Both the position numbers and the translations under genes were made by a program. Below are positions 54,944-62,690 of a stretch of DNA of 64,000 nucleotides, in pieces (within the stretch, counting starts at the first letter, position 1; every line of letters begins with the position of its first letter). This stretch comes from Pedobacter sp. L105 (lineage in GTDB: Bacteria > Bacteroidota > Bacteroidia > Sphingobacteriales > Sphingobacteriaceae): positions 211,506 through 275,505 of the forward strand of contig NZ_LMUP01000001.1 of assembly GCF_009765875.1 (NCBI RefSeq). Direction: 5' to 3'. Under the pieces are notes generated by a model. It worked only from the letters and a program-made list of their open reading frames with translations, was not told where the DNA came from and did not search any database.

Positions 54944-57328
54944 ATGTTTAAACTGAATTTTAAAATTGCGCTGAGAAACCTTTGGAAAAACAAAGCTTAT
55001 ACCTTTATCAATGCCGGCGGACTGGCGATAGGATTAGCCAGTTGCATGTTACTGCTTTTATATGTTACTTATGAATTGGGTTACGATAAACAGTTTACCC
55101 ATTATGAAAATACATACATTGTTTATAGTAATCAGAAGAATGCAGGTGAACTAACTACGAATGCCTATACACCAGCTGTAATGGCATCCGAATTGAAGGC
55201 CAAGATACCCGGTGCAATTGCTGTTTCACATTCTACTTATCCGGAAAATCATTTGATCAGCTATAAAGAAGGAAGTTTTAACAAACTAGGGCTATTTGGT
55301 GATCCCGACTTTTTGAAAATACTGGACTATAAATTTTTAAAAGGCAATCCAGCCAGTGTACTGAGGGAAGTTAATTCGGTTATCCTGACAGCAACGATGG
55401 CCAGGAACCTTTTTGGCTCGGAAGATCCTATCAATAAAACGATTAAAATAGACAATAAGGAGTGGTTAAAGGTGGAAGCTGTAATTGAAGATGTGCCTAA
55501 AAACAGTAGTATCCAGTTCAGCTATTTGATGCCATGGCGACTATTGGCTCAGGAGAATCCTGCAGTAGAGTACGGAGGTTGGGGGAATTTTTCTTATTTA
55601 ACTTTGGTGCAATTACAGGGGGAGCAATTTTTTTCACAGGCTAATGATCTGATCAGGACAGTTTATAAACAGCATGATAGTTATTCAACGATGGAGGCTT
55701 TTCTACATCCTTTATCCAAATGGCACTTATATGCTCAATTTGAGAATGGGAAATCTGTTGGAGGTAAGATTGGTCAGGTGCGGATTTTTCTGCTGCTCGC
55801 TGTCTGTATTTTACTGATTGCCTGCGTCAATTTTATGAATCTTTCTACCGCAAGATCAGAAAAAAGGGCAAAAGAAGTGGGCGTAAGAAAAGCCATAGGA
55901 TCTTCAAGAAAATCCTTGATCGGACAGTTCATGCTTGAGTCTTTATTGCTTTCGTTTTTAGGGATGCTGGCGGCTTTTATTTTGCTGGAAGTAGCTTTGC
56001 CTTATTTTAATAACTTATTGAACATTCAGCTGGCCATCTACTATACAGATTGGAAGTTCTGGTCGGCTTTGATTGGGCTAACGCTGCTTACGGGTGTTGT
56101 TGCGGGTAGCTATCCCGCCTTTTATCTCTCTTCTTTTGAGCCTGTAAAAGTATTAAAAGGATTCAAAACGGGCGGAGGTTCTTCTTTATCCATACGGCAG
56201 GTCTTAGTCGTGTTTCAATTTTCATTTGCTGCTTGTTTAATTGTTTGCACAGCAGTGATCTACCAGCAACTGAACTATATCAGGAATAAACCCATTGGAT
56301 ATAGCAAAAATAATCTGCTGGAGATCAGGATTGATGGCAACCTGAAAAGCAAAGAAAAACTTCAGCTGCTGGAAGACCAGTTGCTGACTTCTGGGGCGGT
56401 TACCCATGTGGCTCACTTTAACCAGAGCATAAGTGAAGGGGGTATGCTTACCTGGGGTGTAGACTGGCCGGGGAAAAACAAGAACGATGAAGTCATTTTC
56501 GCCTATAGGAGTACAGGATATGGTTTCGCAAAAACCATGGGTACCCCTATGGTATTGGGGAGAGAATTCTCTCCGCGGTTTGCAGATTCTGCCAGTGTTA
56601 TTGTAAATGAAACCGCAATTAAGATTATGGGTTTAAAAAATCCAATAGGTTCTTATTTTAAGGCGGATGATAAACGGGTGAAGATCATTGGTGTAATGAA
56701 AGATTTCGTTATGGAATCTCCTTATGAGCGGGCTAAACCTATGATTATAGATAACCAGATGAATTTTTCAGACGGTCAAATGACCCAGGTTAGGGTGATC
56801 GTCGCACGCTTAAATACCTCAGAAAATATCAGTTCATCAATTGATAAAATTGACGGAATATTTAAAGCTATTAATCCTGGTTTTCCGGTACAGCGGAAAT
56901 TCGTAGATGATAATTTTGAAGCTAAATTTCAAAACGAAAAACTATTGGGTACCATGGCCAATTGGTTTGGTGGTTTTGCCGTGTTTATTTCCTGTTTAGG
57001 TTTATTGGGACTCGCTTTGTTTATGGCGGAGCAGAGAAAGAAGGAAATCAGTATCAGGAAAGTGTTGGGGGCCAGTAACCTGAATATTGTTACCCTGTTG
57101 AATAAGGAATTTATCAGGCTGGTTGCCCTTGCTAATCTGATGGCATTCCCGCTTGGATATATTGTAATGAACCACTGGCTGTCGTCTTATAGCTTTAGAG
57201 TAGCCATATCCTTTCTACCTTTTGCAATTGCCTTATGCCTGTCATTGCTCATTGCCATCTTAACGGTGAGTGTGCAGTCGGTAAAGGTGGCAAACGCCAA
57301 TCCAATTGATGCTTTGAAATACGAATAA
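54944..57328 (+). CDS. FtsX/MacB-like ABC permease, copy 3 of 4
   Basis: A 794-residue permease opening MFKLNFKIALRNLWKNKAYT and ending ANPIDALKYE. Its first FtsX core reads LSTARSEKRAKEVGVRKAIG, more distant from copies 1 and 2. The second core is AEQRKKEISIRKVLGAS. The periplasmic domains differ most from the other copies, which suggests a different contact partner or ligand. The spacing to copy 2 is 23 bp. Confidence 0.88.
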   Translation: MFKLNFKIALRNLWKNKAYTFINAGGLAIGLASCMLLLLYVTYELGYDKQFTHYENTYIVYSNQKNAGELTTNAYTPAVMASELKAKIPGAIAVSHSTYPENHLISYKEGSFNKLGLFGDPDFLKILDYKFLKGNPASVLREVNSVILTATMARNLFGSEDPINKTIKIDNKEWLKVEAVIEDVPKNSSIQFSYLMPWRLLAQENPAVEYGGWGNFSYLTLVQLQGEQFFSQANDLIRTVYKQHDSYSTMEAFLHPLSKWHLYAQFENGKSVGGKIGQVRIFLLLAVCILLIACVNFMNLSTARSEKRAKEVGVRKAIGSSRKSLIGQFMLESLLLSFLGMLAAFILLEVALPYFNNLLNIQLAIYYTDWKFWSALIGLTLLTGVVAGSYPAFYLSSFEPVKVLKGFKTGGGSSLSIRQVLVVFQFSFAACLIVCTAVIYQQLNYIRNKPIGYSKNNLLEIRIDGNLKSKEKLQLLEDQLLTSGAVTHVAHFNQSISEGGMLTWGVDWPGKNKNDEVIFAYRSTGYGFAKTMGTPMVLGREFSPRFADSASVIVNETAIKIMGLKNPIGSYFKADDKRVKIIGVMKDFVMESPYERAKPMIIDNQMNFSDGQMTQVRVIVARLNTSENISSSIDKIDGIFKAINPGFPVQRKFVDDNFEAKFQNEKLLGTMANWFGGFAVFISCLGLLGLALFMAEQRKKEISIRKVLGASNLNIVTLLNKEFIRLVALANLMAFPLGYIVMNHWLSSYSFRVAISFLPFAIALCLSLLIAILTVSVQSVKVANANPIDALKYE

Positions 57329-57352
57329 TATTCACTCCTAAAACGCCCTGAA

Positions 57353-59743
57353 ATGTTTAAACTCAATCTCAAAATCGCTTTAAGGAACCTTTGGAAAAAT
57401 AAAGGTTATACGTTTATTAATATTGCCGGTCTTTCCATTGGAATGGCTAGCTGTATACTGATCTTCATCTTTATCAGGTACCAGTTAAGTTATGATCAGC
57501 AGTTTAAAAATAAGGACAGGATCTATCGTGTAGTTTCCTATTTTAAATATGCAGGAGGCGAAGAATTCCAGAATGGCGTTCCGCATCCACTAGTGCCTGC
57601 CATGCGTAATGATTTTGGTATGCTGGAACAGGTAGCGGCGCTGCAAAGTTCTGATGGCATTTTTAAAATCAAGGATGCACATGGGACGGTAAGGCTTAAA
57701 ACTGATGAGCAGGCATTTTACATCGAACCTCAGTTTTTTAAGATATTCGACTATCCCTGGCTGGAGGGAGATCCTCAGAAAGCTTTATCTGCCCCAAATA
57801 CAGTTGCACTGTCAGAAGATATGGCGGTTAAGTTTTTTGGCGACTGGCACAAAGCCGTTGGGAAATCAATTAATTACGAAAATAAAACGGACCTTAGAGT
57901 AACTGGTGTTTTTGCTAACATTCCGGAAAATAACAGTAATCCTATTGAAATAGCTATCTCTTATGCAGGTTATGAAGATCGGAACATGAAAAACTGGGGT
58001 GCCGTATCTTCGGGATCTGAGTGTTATATTTTGTTAAAGCCCGGTGTAAATATTGCGGATCTTGCTAGCCCTAAAGCTGCGTTTCTTAAAAAATATTATC
58101 CGATAAAAGGGGTAGAAGAACCAGACCATATTTTCCAGCCCTTATCTGAGATCCACAAAGATCAGCATTATGGTAACTTCTCGGGAAAAACAACCAGCAA
58201 GTCTGATATTCTTGGATTGATTGTGATCGGTATATTTTTGTTGATTACGGCCTGTATAAATTTCATTAATTTGGCTACGGCGCAAGCCGTAAGCAGGTCG
58301 AAGGAAGTAGGGGTAAGAAAGGTAATGGGCAGTAGGCGCAAACAGTTGATGTCACAGTTTCTAATGGAAACAATGACGCTTACTGTAATCGCTCTTTTAT
58401 TCGCCTGTGTGATTACTGAGGCGGCATTACCCGGGATGGCTTCATTATTTAAAGAGAAGATCACCTTTAGCCTGATAGAAAATCCTGTCATTTTCGTTTT
58501 TATGATAGGTATGGTATTGTTTGTTGGTTTTTTTGCCGGATTTTATCCCGCCATGGTCATGTCCGGCTTTAGTCCTGCTTTGGCGATTAAAAATAAGGTC
58601 AGTTTAAGTCACACAGGGGGAGGGGCATTACGTAAGATACTGGTGGTGGTGCAGTTTGCGATTACCATTATCCTTATCACCGGTACGCTGGTTATCCTGA
58701 AGCAGATGAAATATATGCGGGAGAAACCACTGGGATTTAATTCCTCTGCAGTTGCTAAAGTTTCTGTACCCTGGGATAGTTTGAGCGTTTTGAAATTTAA
58801 TATCCTTAAAACCCGCATATTAAAAGAACCAGGCGTGCTTTCTGCATCTTTTTGCAGTGAGGCACCTTCTTCAACTAATAATTCGATGAGTTCATTTTCT
58901 TTTGATGGATCAAAAGATGCAGACTTTCAGGTTAACTCTAAGTCGGCAGATGAAGATTATTTCAAAACCTTCGGCCTGCAGTTCTTAGTGGGCAGGGCGT
59001 TGTCAAAAAGTGATACTATAAAAGAGTTCGTGGTTAATGAAACCTTTTTGAAAAAATTGAACATCGTAAATCCACAAGATGCCTTAGGAAAAATAGTGGA
59101 CTTTGGAGGGGCCAGGGCACCGGTTGTGGGTGTAGTAAAAGATTTTAATAATTTGAGCCTGAGGCGGCCAATTTCACCCATCATTCTTTTTTCCAGGAAA
59201 AAGTATTCAAACTATATTGCGGTAAAGATGGATGCCCATCAAATTCCTGCCGTGATGAAAAACATTGAAGTCATCTGGAACAGCTATTTTCCGGATAATG
59301 TTTACCACTCAATTTTTGTAGAAGATAGTATCAATAAATATTATCAGAATGAGAGGGTGATGGGAACATTATTCAGGGTCTTTGCCGGGGTGATCATTTT
59401 CATATCTTTCATTGGTCTGTTTGGGTTGGTATCTTTTGTTGCTACACAAAGAACAAAGGAAATGGCAATCAGGAAGGTGTTGGGTGCTTCAACGCTGGAG
59501 CTGGTTAAAATGTTGAATACAACGTTTATCATCATGGTGTTTTTTGCTAACCTGGTGGCCTGGCCTATAGCTTATATCTTTATTCATCAATGGCTTTCTG
59601 GTTATGCTTATAGGATAGAAATCAGTATCTGGCCCTTTGCTGTGGCCATGTTTATCTCTATGGGCATCACATTGCTCACGGTAAGTTTGCGGTCGTATAA
59701 AGCTGCGAGAACAAATCCTGTTGATGCATTGAAATACGAGTAA
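57353..59743 (+). CDS. FtsX/MacB-like ABC permease, copy 4 of 4
   Basis: A 796-residue permease, the most divergent of the four: opening MFKLNLKIALRNLWKNKGYT, first core LATAQAVSRSKEVGVRKVMG, second core ATQRTKEMAIRKVLGAS, end TNPVDALKYE. It is 24 bp after copy 3 and 40 bp before the second ATPase. The helix layout is the same as in the other copies. Confidence 0.88.
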   Translation: MFKLNLKIALRNLWKNKGYTFINIAGLSIGMASCILIFIFIRYQLSYDQQFKNKDRIYRVVSYFKYAGGEEFQNGVPHPLVPAMRNDFGMLEQVAALQSSDGIFKIKDAHGTVRLKTDEQAFYIEPQFFKIFDYPWLEGDPQKALSAPNTVALSEDMAVKFFGDWHKAVGKSINYENKTDLRVTGVFANIPENNSNPIEIAISYAGYEDRNMKNWGAVSSGSECYILLKPGVNIADLASPKAAFLKKYYPIKGVEEPDHIFQPLSEIHKDQHYGNFSGKTTSKSDILGLIVIGIFLLITACINFINLATAQAVSRSKEVGVRKVMGSRRKQLMSQFLMETMTLTVIALLFACVITEAALPGMASLFKEKITFSLIENPVIFVFMIGMVLFVGFFAGFYPAMVMSGFSPALAIKNKVSLSHTGGGALRKILVVVQFAITIILITGTLVILKQMKYMREKPLGFNSSAVAKVSVPWDSLSVLKFNILKTRILKEPGVLSASFCSEAPSSTNNSMSSFSFDGSKDADFQVNSKSADEDYFKTFGLQFLVGRALSKSDTIKEFVVNETFLKKLNIVNPQDALGKIVDFGGARAPVVGVVKDFNNLSLRRPISPIILFSRKKYSNYIAVKMDAHQIPAVMKNIEVIWNSYFPDNVYHSIFVEDSINKYYQNERVMGTLFRVFAGVIIFISFIGLFGLVSFVATQRTKEMAIRKVLGASTLELVKMLNTTFIIMVFFANLVAWPIAYIFIHQWLSGYAYRIEISIWPFAVAMFISMGITLLTVSLRSYKAARTNPVDALKYE

Positions 59744-59783
59744 ATGCTTTTATTAATTAAACAATATTATATTTAATCATAAG

Positions 59784-60470
59784 ATGATCAAACTAGAAAA
59801 TATAGAAAAATATTACGCCAATAAAGGATTGAAAAGTTATATCCTCAGACATGTAAGCACTACAATTGAGCAGGGTGAATTTGTATCTATCATGGGGCCT
59901 TCCGGCGCGGGAAAATCTACCCTGCTGAACATACTCGGTATGCTGGAAGAACCTACTTATGGTACTTATGAATTTATGGGTGAAAATGTAACAGCTTTAA
60001 ATGAGCGGAAGCGGATTGAATTATACCGTAACCATATTGGTTTTGTCTTCCAGGCCTATCACCTGATTGATGAAATGACTGTTGCTGAAAACATTGAAGC
60101 TCCGCTATTGTATAAAAAAATTGGTAGTGCAGAGAGGAAAAGCAGGGTGGCAGATATGCTGGACAGGTTTAATATCGTTGGAAAAAAAGACTTGTTCCCC
60201 AATCAGCTTTCTGGCGGACAGCAGCAGCTGGTTGGAATTGCGCGTGCACTTGCCGCTCAGCCTTCTATTATACTGGCCGATGAACCGACTGGAAATTTGC
60301 AATCCGCGCAGGCATTGCAGATCATGGAACTGTTTAAAACGCTGAACAGGAAAGAGGGAATTACCATTATACAGGTTACCCACGCAGAAGTAAATGCTGC
60401 CTATGGTTCCCGTATTCTGCACTTGCTCGATGGTGTCATTAAAGAAGATCTGAATCTAGTTAATGTTTAA
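59784..60470 (+). CDS. Second ABC ATPase, variant signature and D-loop
   Basis: A 228-residue MacB/LolD-like ATPase with intact Walker A GPSGAGKSTLLN, Q-loop FVFQAYHLIDEMT and Walker B IILADEPTG. Two deviations stand out. The signature is LSGGQQQLVGIARAL (Leu-Val-Gly for Arg-Val-Ala) and the D-loop is GNLQSAQ where GNLDS is usual. The switch is QVTHAE with its His present. It ends the operon. It may hydrolyse ATP slowly or act as the regulatory half of a heterodimer with the first ATPase (inference). Confidence 0.88.
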   Translation: MIKLENIEKYYANKGLKSYILRHVSTTIEQGEFVSIMGPSGAGKSTLLNILGMLEEPTYGTYEFMGENVTALNERKRIELYRNHIGFVFQAYHLIDEMTVAENIEAPLLYKKIGSAERKSRVADMLDRFNIVGKKDLFPNQLSGGQQQLVGIARALAAQPSIILADEPTGNLQSAQALQIMELFKTLNRKEGITIIQVTHAEVNAAYGSRILHLLDGVIKEDLNLVNV

Positions 60471-60548
60471 TTATCTATTACATCAAGCGGACGATCGGGA
60501 GCAGTATCAAAGAAACTGAAATGGATAGGTTTTAGGTACATTGGTTAC

Positions 60549-60556
60549 TATCTTTG
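60549..60556 (+). promoter_or_regulatory. -7 box directly before the binding-protein gene
   Basis: TATCTTTG is an exact TAnnTTTG box and ends 4 bp before ATG 60561. Transcription would begin at or beside the ATG, so the mRNA may be leaderless. No -33 TTTG is seen at the usual distance. Confidence 0.45.
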
Positions 60557-60560
60557 CTCC

Positions 60561-61358
60561 ATGCAAAAGATCTTTACTGATCAGCTTGGCAGGGAAGTTA
60601 GTATTAACTATCCGCCTAAGCGGATCATTTCAATAGTACCTTCACAAACTGAGCTGTTATTTGAACTGGGCTTGTCGGAGGAAATTATCGGTATTACCAA
60701 GTTCTGTGTTCATCCTGCAAAACATTTTAAAGAAAAAACCAAAGTAGGAGGAACCAAAAAGCTTAATCTGGAACTTATCAGAAGCCTTCAACCCGATCTG
60801 ATCATTGGAAATAAGGAAGAGAATACCAGGGCAGAGATAGACTTGTTAAGTGAAGAATTCCCGGTCTGGATAAGTGACGTTACTACTTTAGAAGATGCCA
60901 TGAAAACAATCACACAGATTGCCGAACTGGTAGACCGGCAGCCTGAAGCTGCTTATCTCAATTTTCTGATCAGTGCCGGATTCAATGATTTGCAGACTTT
61001 AGCCTTACAGCAGGGGATAGATAAAAAAGTTATTTACCTGATCTGGAAAGATCCTTATATGATAGCAGGTAAGGATACTTTTATTGATGATATCCTGACC
61101 AAAAATGGGCTGACCAATGTGATCAGGGAAAGCCGTTATCTGGAAATTGAGTTAGAAACGATCATCGCGTTAAAGCCAGAATTGGTTTTCCTGTCTTCAG
61201 AACCTTATCCATTTAAAGAAAAACATATTGCTGAGCTTAGGTCTGCCATTCCGGATGCTAAAATTATGCTGGTTGATGGTGAAATGTTCTCGTGGTTTGG
61301 CAGCAGACTGGTTAAAGCAGTGCAATATCTTTTCCAATTTCAGAAAGAACTAATTTAA
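60561..61358 (+). CDS. Helical-backbone metal/cobalamin receptor (BtuF-like binding protein)
   Basis: A 265-residue protein starting MQKIFTDQLGREVSINYPPK and IISIVPSQTELLFELGL, the N-terminal pattern of the BtuF/FhuD-type binding fold. IIGITKFCVHPAKHFKEK and LRSLQPDLIIGNKEENT-like segments follow, with IALKPELVFLSSEPYPFKE in the second lobe. There is no signal peptide, unusual for a binding protein that acts in the periplasm; a cytoplasmic role is therefore possible. No transporter genes are adjacent. The N-terminal residues fit the family, which confirms the start. Confidence 0.8.
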   Translation: MQKIFTDQLGREVSINYPPKRIISIVPSQTELLFELGLSEEIIGITKFCVHPAKHFKEKTKVGGTKKLNLELIRSLQPDLIIGNKEENTRAEIDLLSEEFPVWISDVTTLEDAMKTITQIAELVDRQPEAAYLNFLISAGFNDLQTLALQQGIDKKVIYLIWKDPYMIAGKDTFIDDILTKNGLTNVIRESRYLEIELETIIALKPELVFLSSEPYPFKEKHIAELRSAIPDAKIMLVDGEMFSWFGSRLVKAVQYLFQFQKELI

Positions 61359-61413
61359 ATTGGCTTAGAATGAATGATTTAAGGAAGTTAAGTAGAAATA
61401 AATACAAAAGGTT

Positions 61414-61443
61414 TTTGAGAAGTGATAACTATCCCTATCTTTG
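61414..61443 (+). promoter_or_regulatory. Promoter of tRNA-Leu
   Basis: TTTG (61414-61417) and TATCTTTG (61436-61443) with an 18-base spacer match the Bacteroidota consensus. The start would be near 61450, 16 bases before the tRNA. Confidence 0.7.
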
Positions 61444-61465
61444 CAGTCCTAAGAAACTAAAAAAC

Positions 61466-61547
61466 GCGGATGTGGCGTAATTGGTAGCCGCACCAGACTT
61501 AGGATCTGGCGCTTCACGGCGTGGGGGTTCGAGTCCCTTCATCCGCA
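61466..61547 (+). tRNA. tRNA-Leu (anticodon UAG)
   Basis: An 82-base class II tRNA. The acceptor arms GCGGATG (61466-61472) and CATCCGC (61540-61546) pair perfectly and A61547 is the discriminator. The anticodon stem CCAGA/TCTGG encloses loop CTTAGGA with anticodon TAG. A long variable arm (CGCTTCACGGCG) and a GGTTCGAGTCC T-arm are present. The CCA end is not encoded. Confidence 0.95.
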
Positions 61548-61556
61548 CAGAACGAT

Positions 61557-61585
61557 AAAAAGCAGTCTTAACGGACTGCTTTTTT
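61557..61585 (+). terminator. Terminator after tRNA-Leu
   Basis: AGCAGTC (61561-61567) pairs with GACTGCT (61574-61580) around loop TTAACG, preceded by As and followed by a T run to 61585. The loop is identical to that of the glgC terminator. Confidence 0.9.
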
Positions 61586-61639
61586 GTTTTCCGGGCATTT
61601 TTTGAAGGCATCGAATGTCGGCAAAAAATGTAAAATGTC

Positions 61640-62314
61640 TTAAATTTTTTCCGGAGTCTGAAAAATAAAATTCCCCAGATATACGCTATCTGATTGCCTG
61701 CTGCGGTCTGCAGCTAAGAAAGCAAGATAACAATGGAAGGTTGCTGCTATTAATTTTTTGTTTTTGATACCGGCGCCGGGTATTTTAAGGATAGCTTCGC
61801 CGGTTTCTCTAAATGGCCCGGTGGTTAAATGATATGCAACCCGATTTTGGACATCGTAAGCAAGAAGCATGGCTTGGTCATAAATATTCATTCCTGTCGC
61901 CAATACATTATCCCAGGTGAATTTCAAATGAGATTCATCCAGTTTGGTTGCCGTCATGTTCGAAGCCAAAGGCAGATTGCCATAACTTACTTTTGCCAGC
62001 GCAGGATTGATAGTTAAATCAGGTGTTTTACCCTCAAAAGCATTCAGCAGCAAGTGAGACTTTGCAGCATTGTAACCCTGCGAATTTTCTTTGTAATGGA
62101 ATCCTTTGAACCCCTGTTTTACAAAATCCAAGAGCGGGTACAACCATAGATGTGCCATTTTGAATTTGTTTCGGTTTTGCTTTTCGCCCTTTTTAGCAGG
62201 TTTAGTCCTTTTTTTGTATTCCCCTTTAACATAAGGTTTTCCGTCGATCGACGAGCCATGTAATGCTCCCACTTTTCCTTTGAAAGCATACTCTTCTTTA
62301 ATGAATTTCCCCAT
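61640..62314 (-). CDS. DUF6266-like hypothetical protein
   Basis: A 224-residue protein opening with a basic segment (FKGKVGALHGSSIDGKPYVK, then YKKRTKPAKKGEKQNRNKF) and continuing with mixed alpha/beta sequence such as ATKLDESHLKFTWDN and DQAMLLAYDVQNRVAYHL. This resembles the DUF6266 family found widely in Pedobacter and relatives. The function is unknown. A 29-bp palindrome lies 15 bp before the start codon. Confidence 0.6.
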   Translation of the reverse strand: MGKFIKEEYAFKGKVGALHGSSIDGKPYVKGEYKKRTKPAKKGEKQNRNKFKMAHLWLYPLLDFVKQGFKGFHYKENSQGYNAAKSHLLLNAFEGKTPDLTINPALAKVSYGNLPLASNMTATKLDESHLKFTWDNVLATGMNIYDQAMLLAYDVQNRVAYHLTTGPFRETGEAILKIPGAGIKNKKLIAATFHCYLAFLAADRSRQSDSVYLGNFIFQTPEKI

Positions 62315-62329
62315 TTTGATCTATATTTT

Positions 62330-62358
62330 GGTTTACTCTAATTTAGAGTAAACCAATT
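62330..62358. promoter_or_regulatory. 29-bp perfect palindrome before the DUF6266-like gene
   Basis: TTGGTTTACTCTAA (62330-62343) and TTAGAGTAAACCAA (62345-62358) are perfect 14-bp arms around a single T. It ends 15 bp upstream of the start codon of the minus-strand gene. It may be an operator or a hairpin in the leader that hides the start. Confidence 0.6.
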
Positions 62359-62402
62359 TAAGAAGCAAATTAATCCGATAAAAATTCACTAAAAATTCAA
62401 TA

Positions 62403-62495
62403 AAAACGCACAGAAAACCCAGTGAAAATGCAGTCAATGAGTGTGCTTTCACTGGGTTTTCTGTGCGTTTTCTGTGCATTTTCACTGGGTTTTCT
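62403..62495. repeat. Inverted repeat with two alternative right arms
   Basis: The left arm at 62403-62427 is a perfect 25-bp inverted copy of 62447-62471. The overlapping segment 62412-62432 is also a perfect 21-bp inverted copy of 62475-62495. TTTCACTGGGTTTTCT occurs twice directly (62447 and 62480). The transcript could therefore fold in two exclusive ways. Confidence 0.85.
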
Positions 62496-62604
62496 ACTTT
62501 TTAACCTGCCGCTAACCTCCCTCTGTTTTTCTGTCTAAAAAAGGAGGTGCCTAAAACATCCTTTACAAAATTATTTTTACTGCCTCTAATTCAAGAAAAA
62601 GTAA

Positions 62605-62612
62605 TACTTTTG
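62605..62612 (+). promoter_or_regulatory. -7 box of the trigger factor gene
   Basis: TACTTTTG fits TAnnTTTG. The start would be near 62619, giving a leader of about 72 bases to ATG 62691. A clear -33 TTTG is lacking. Confidence 0.55.
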
Positions 62613-62690
62613 GCACCCTATAAGGAAAAACTATCCAAGGCCTATTTTGGGAGATTTTCAAAGGACATTTTAAAACATTGATTCAGAAAG

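Noticed and set aside
61466..62314. Integrated element at tRNA-Leu
   Set aside because: No integrase gene and no duplicated tRNA 3' end were found; the tRNA is intact with its own terminator.
62403..62495. CRISPR array
   Set aside because: Only two direct repeats of 16 bp at irregular spacing, combined with inverted copies, and no cas genes in the window.
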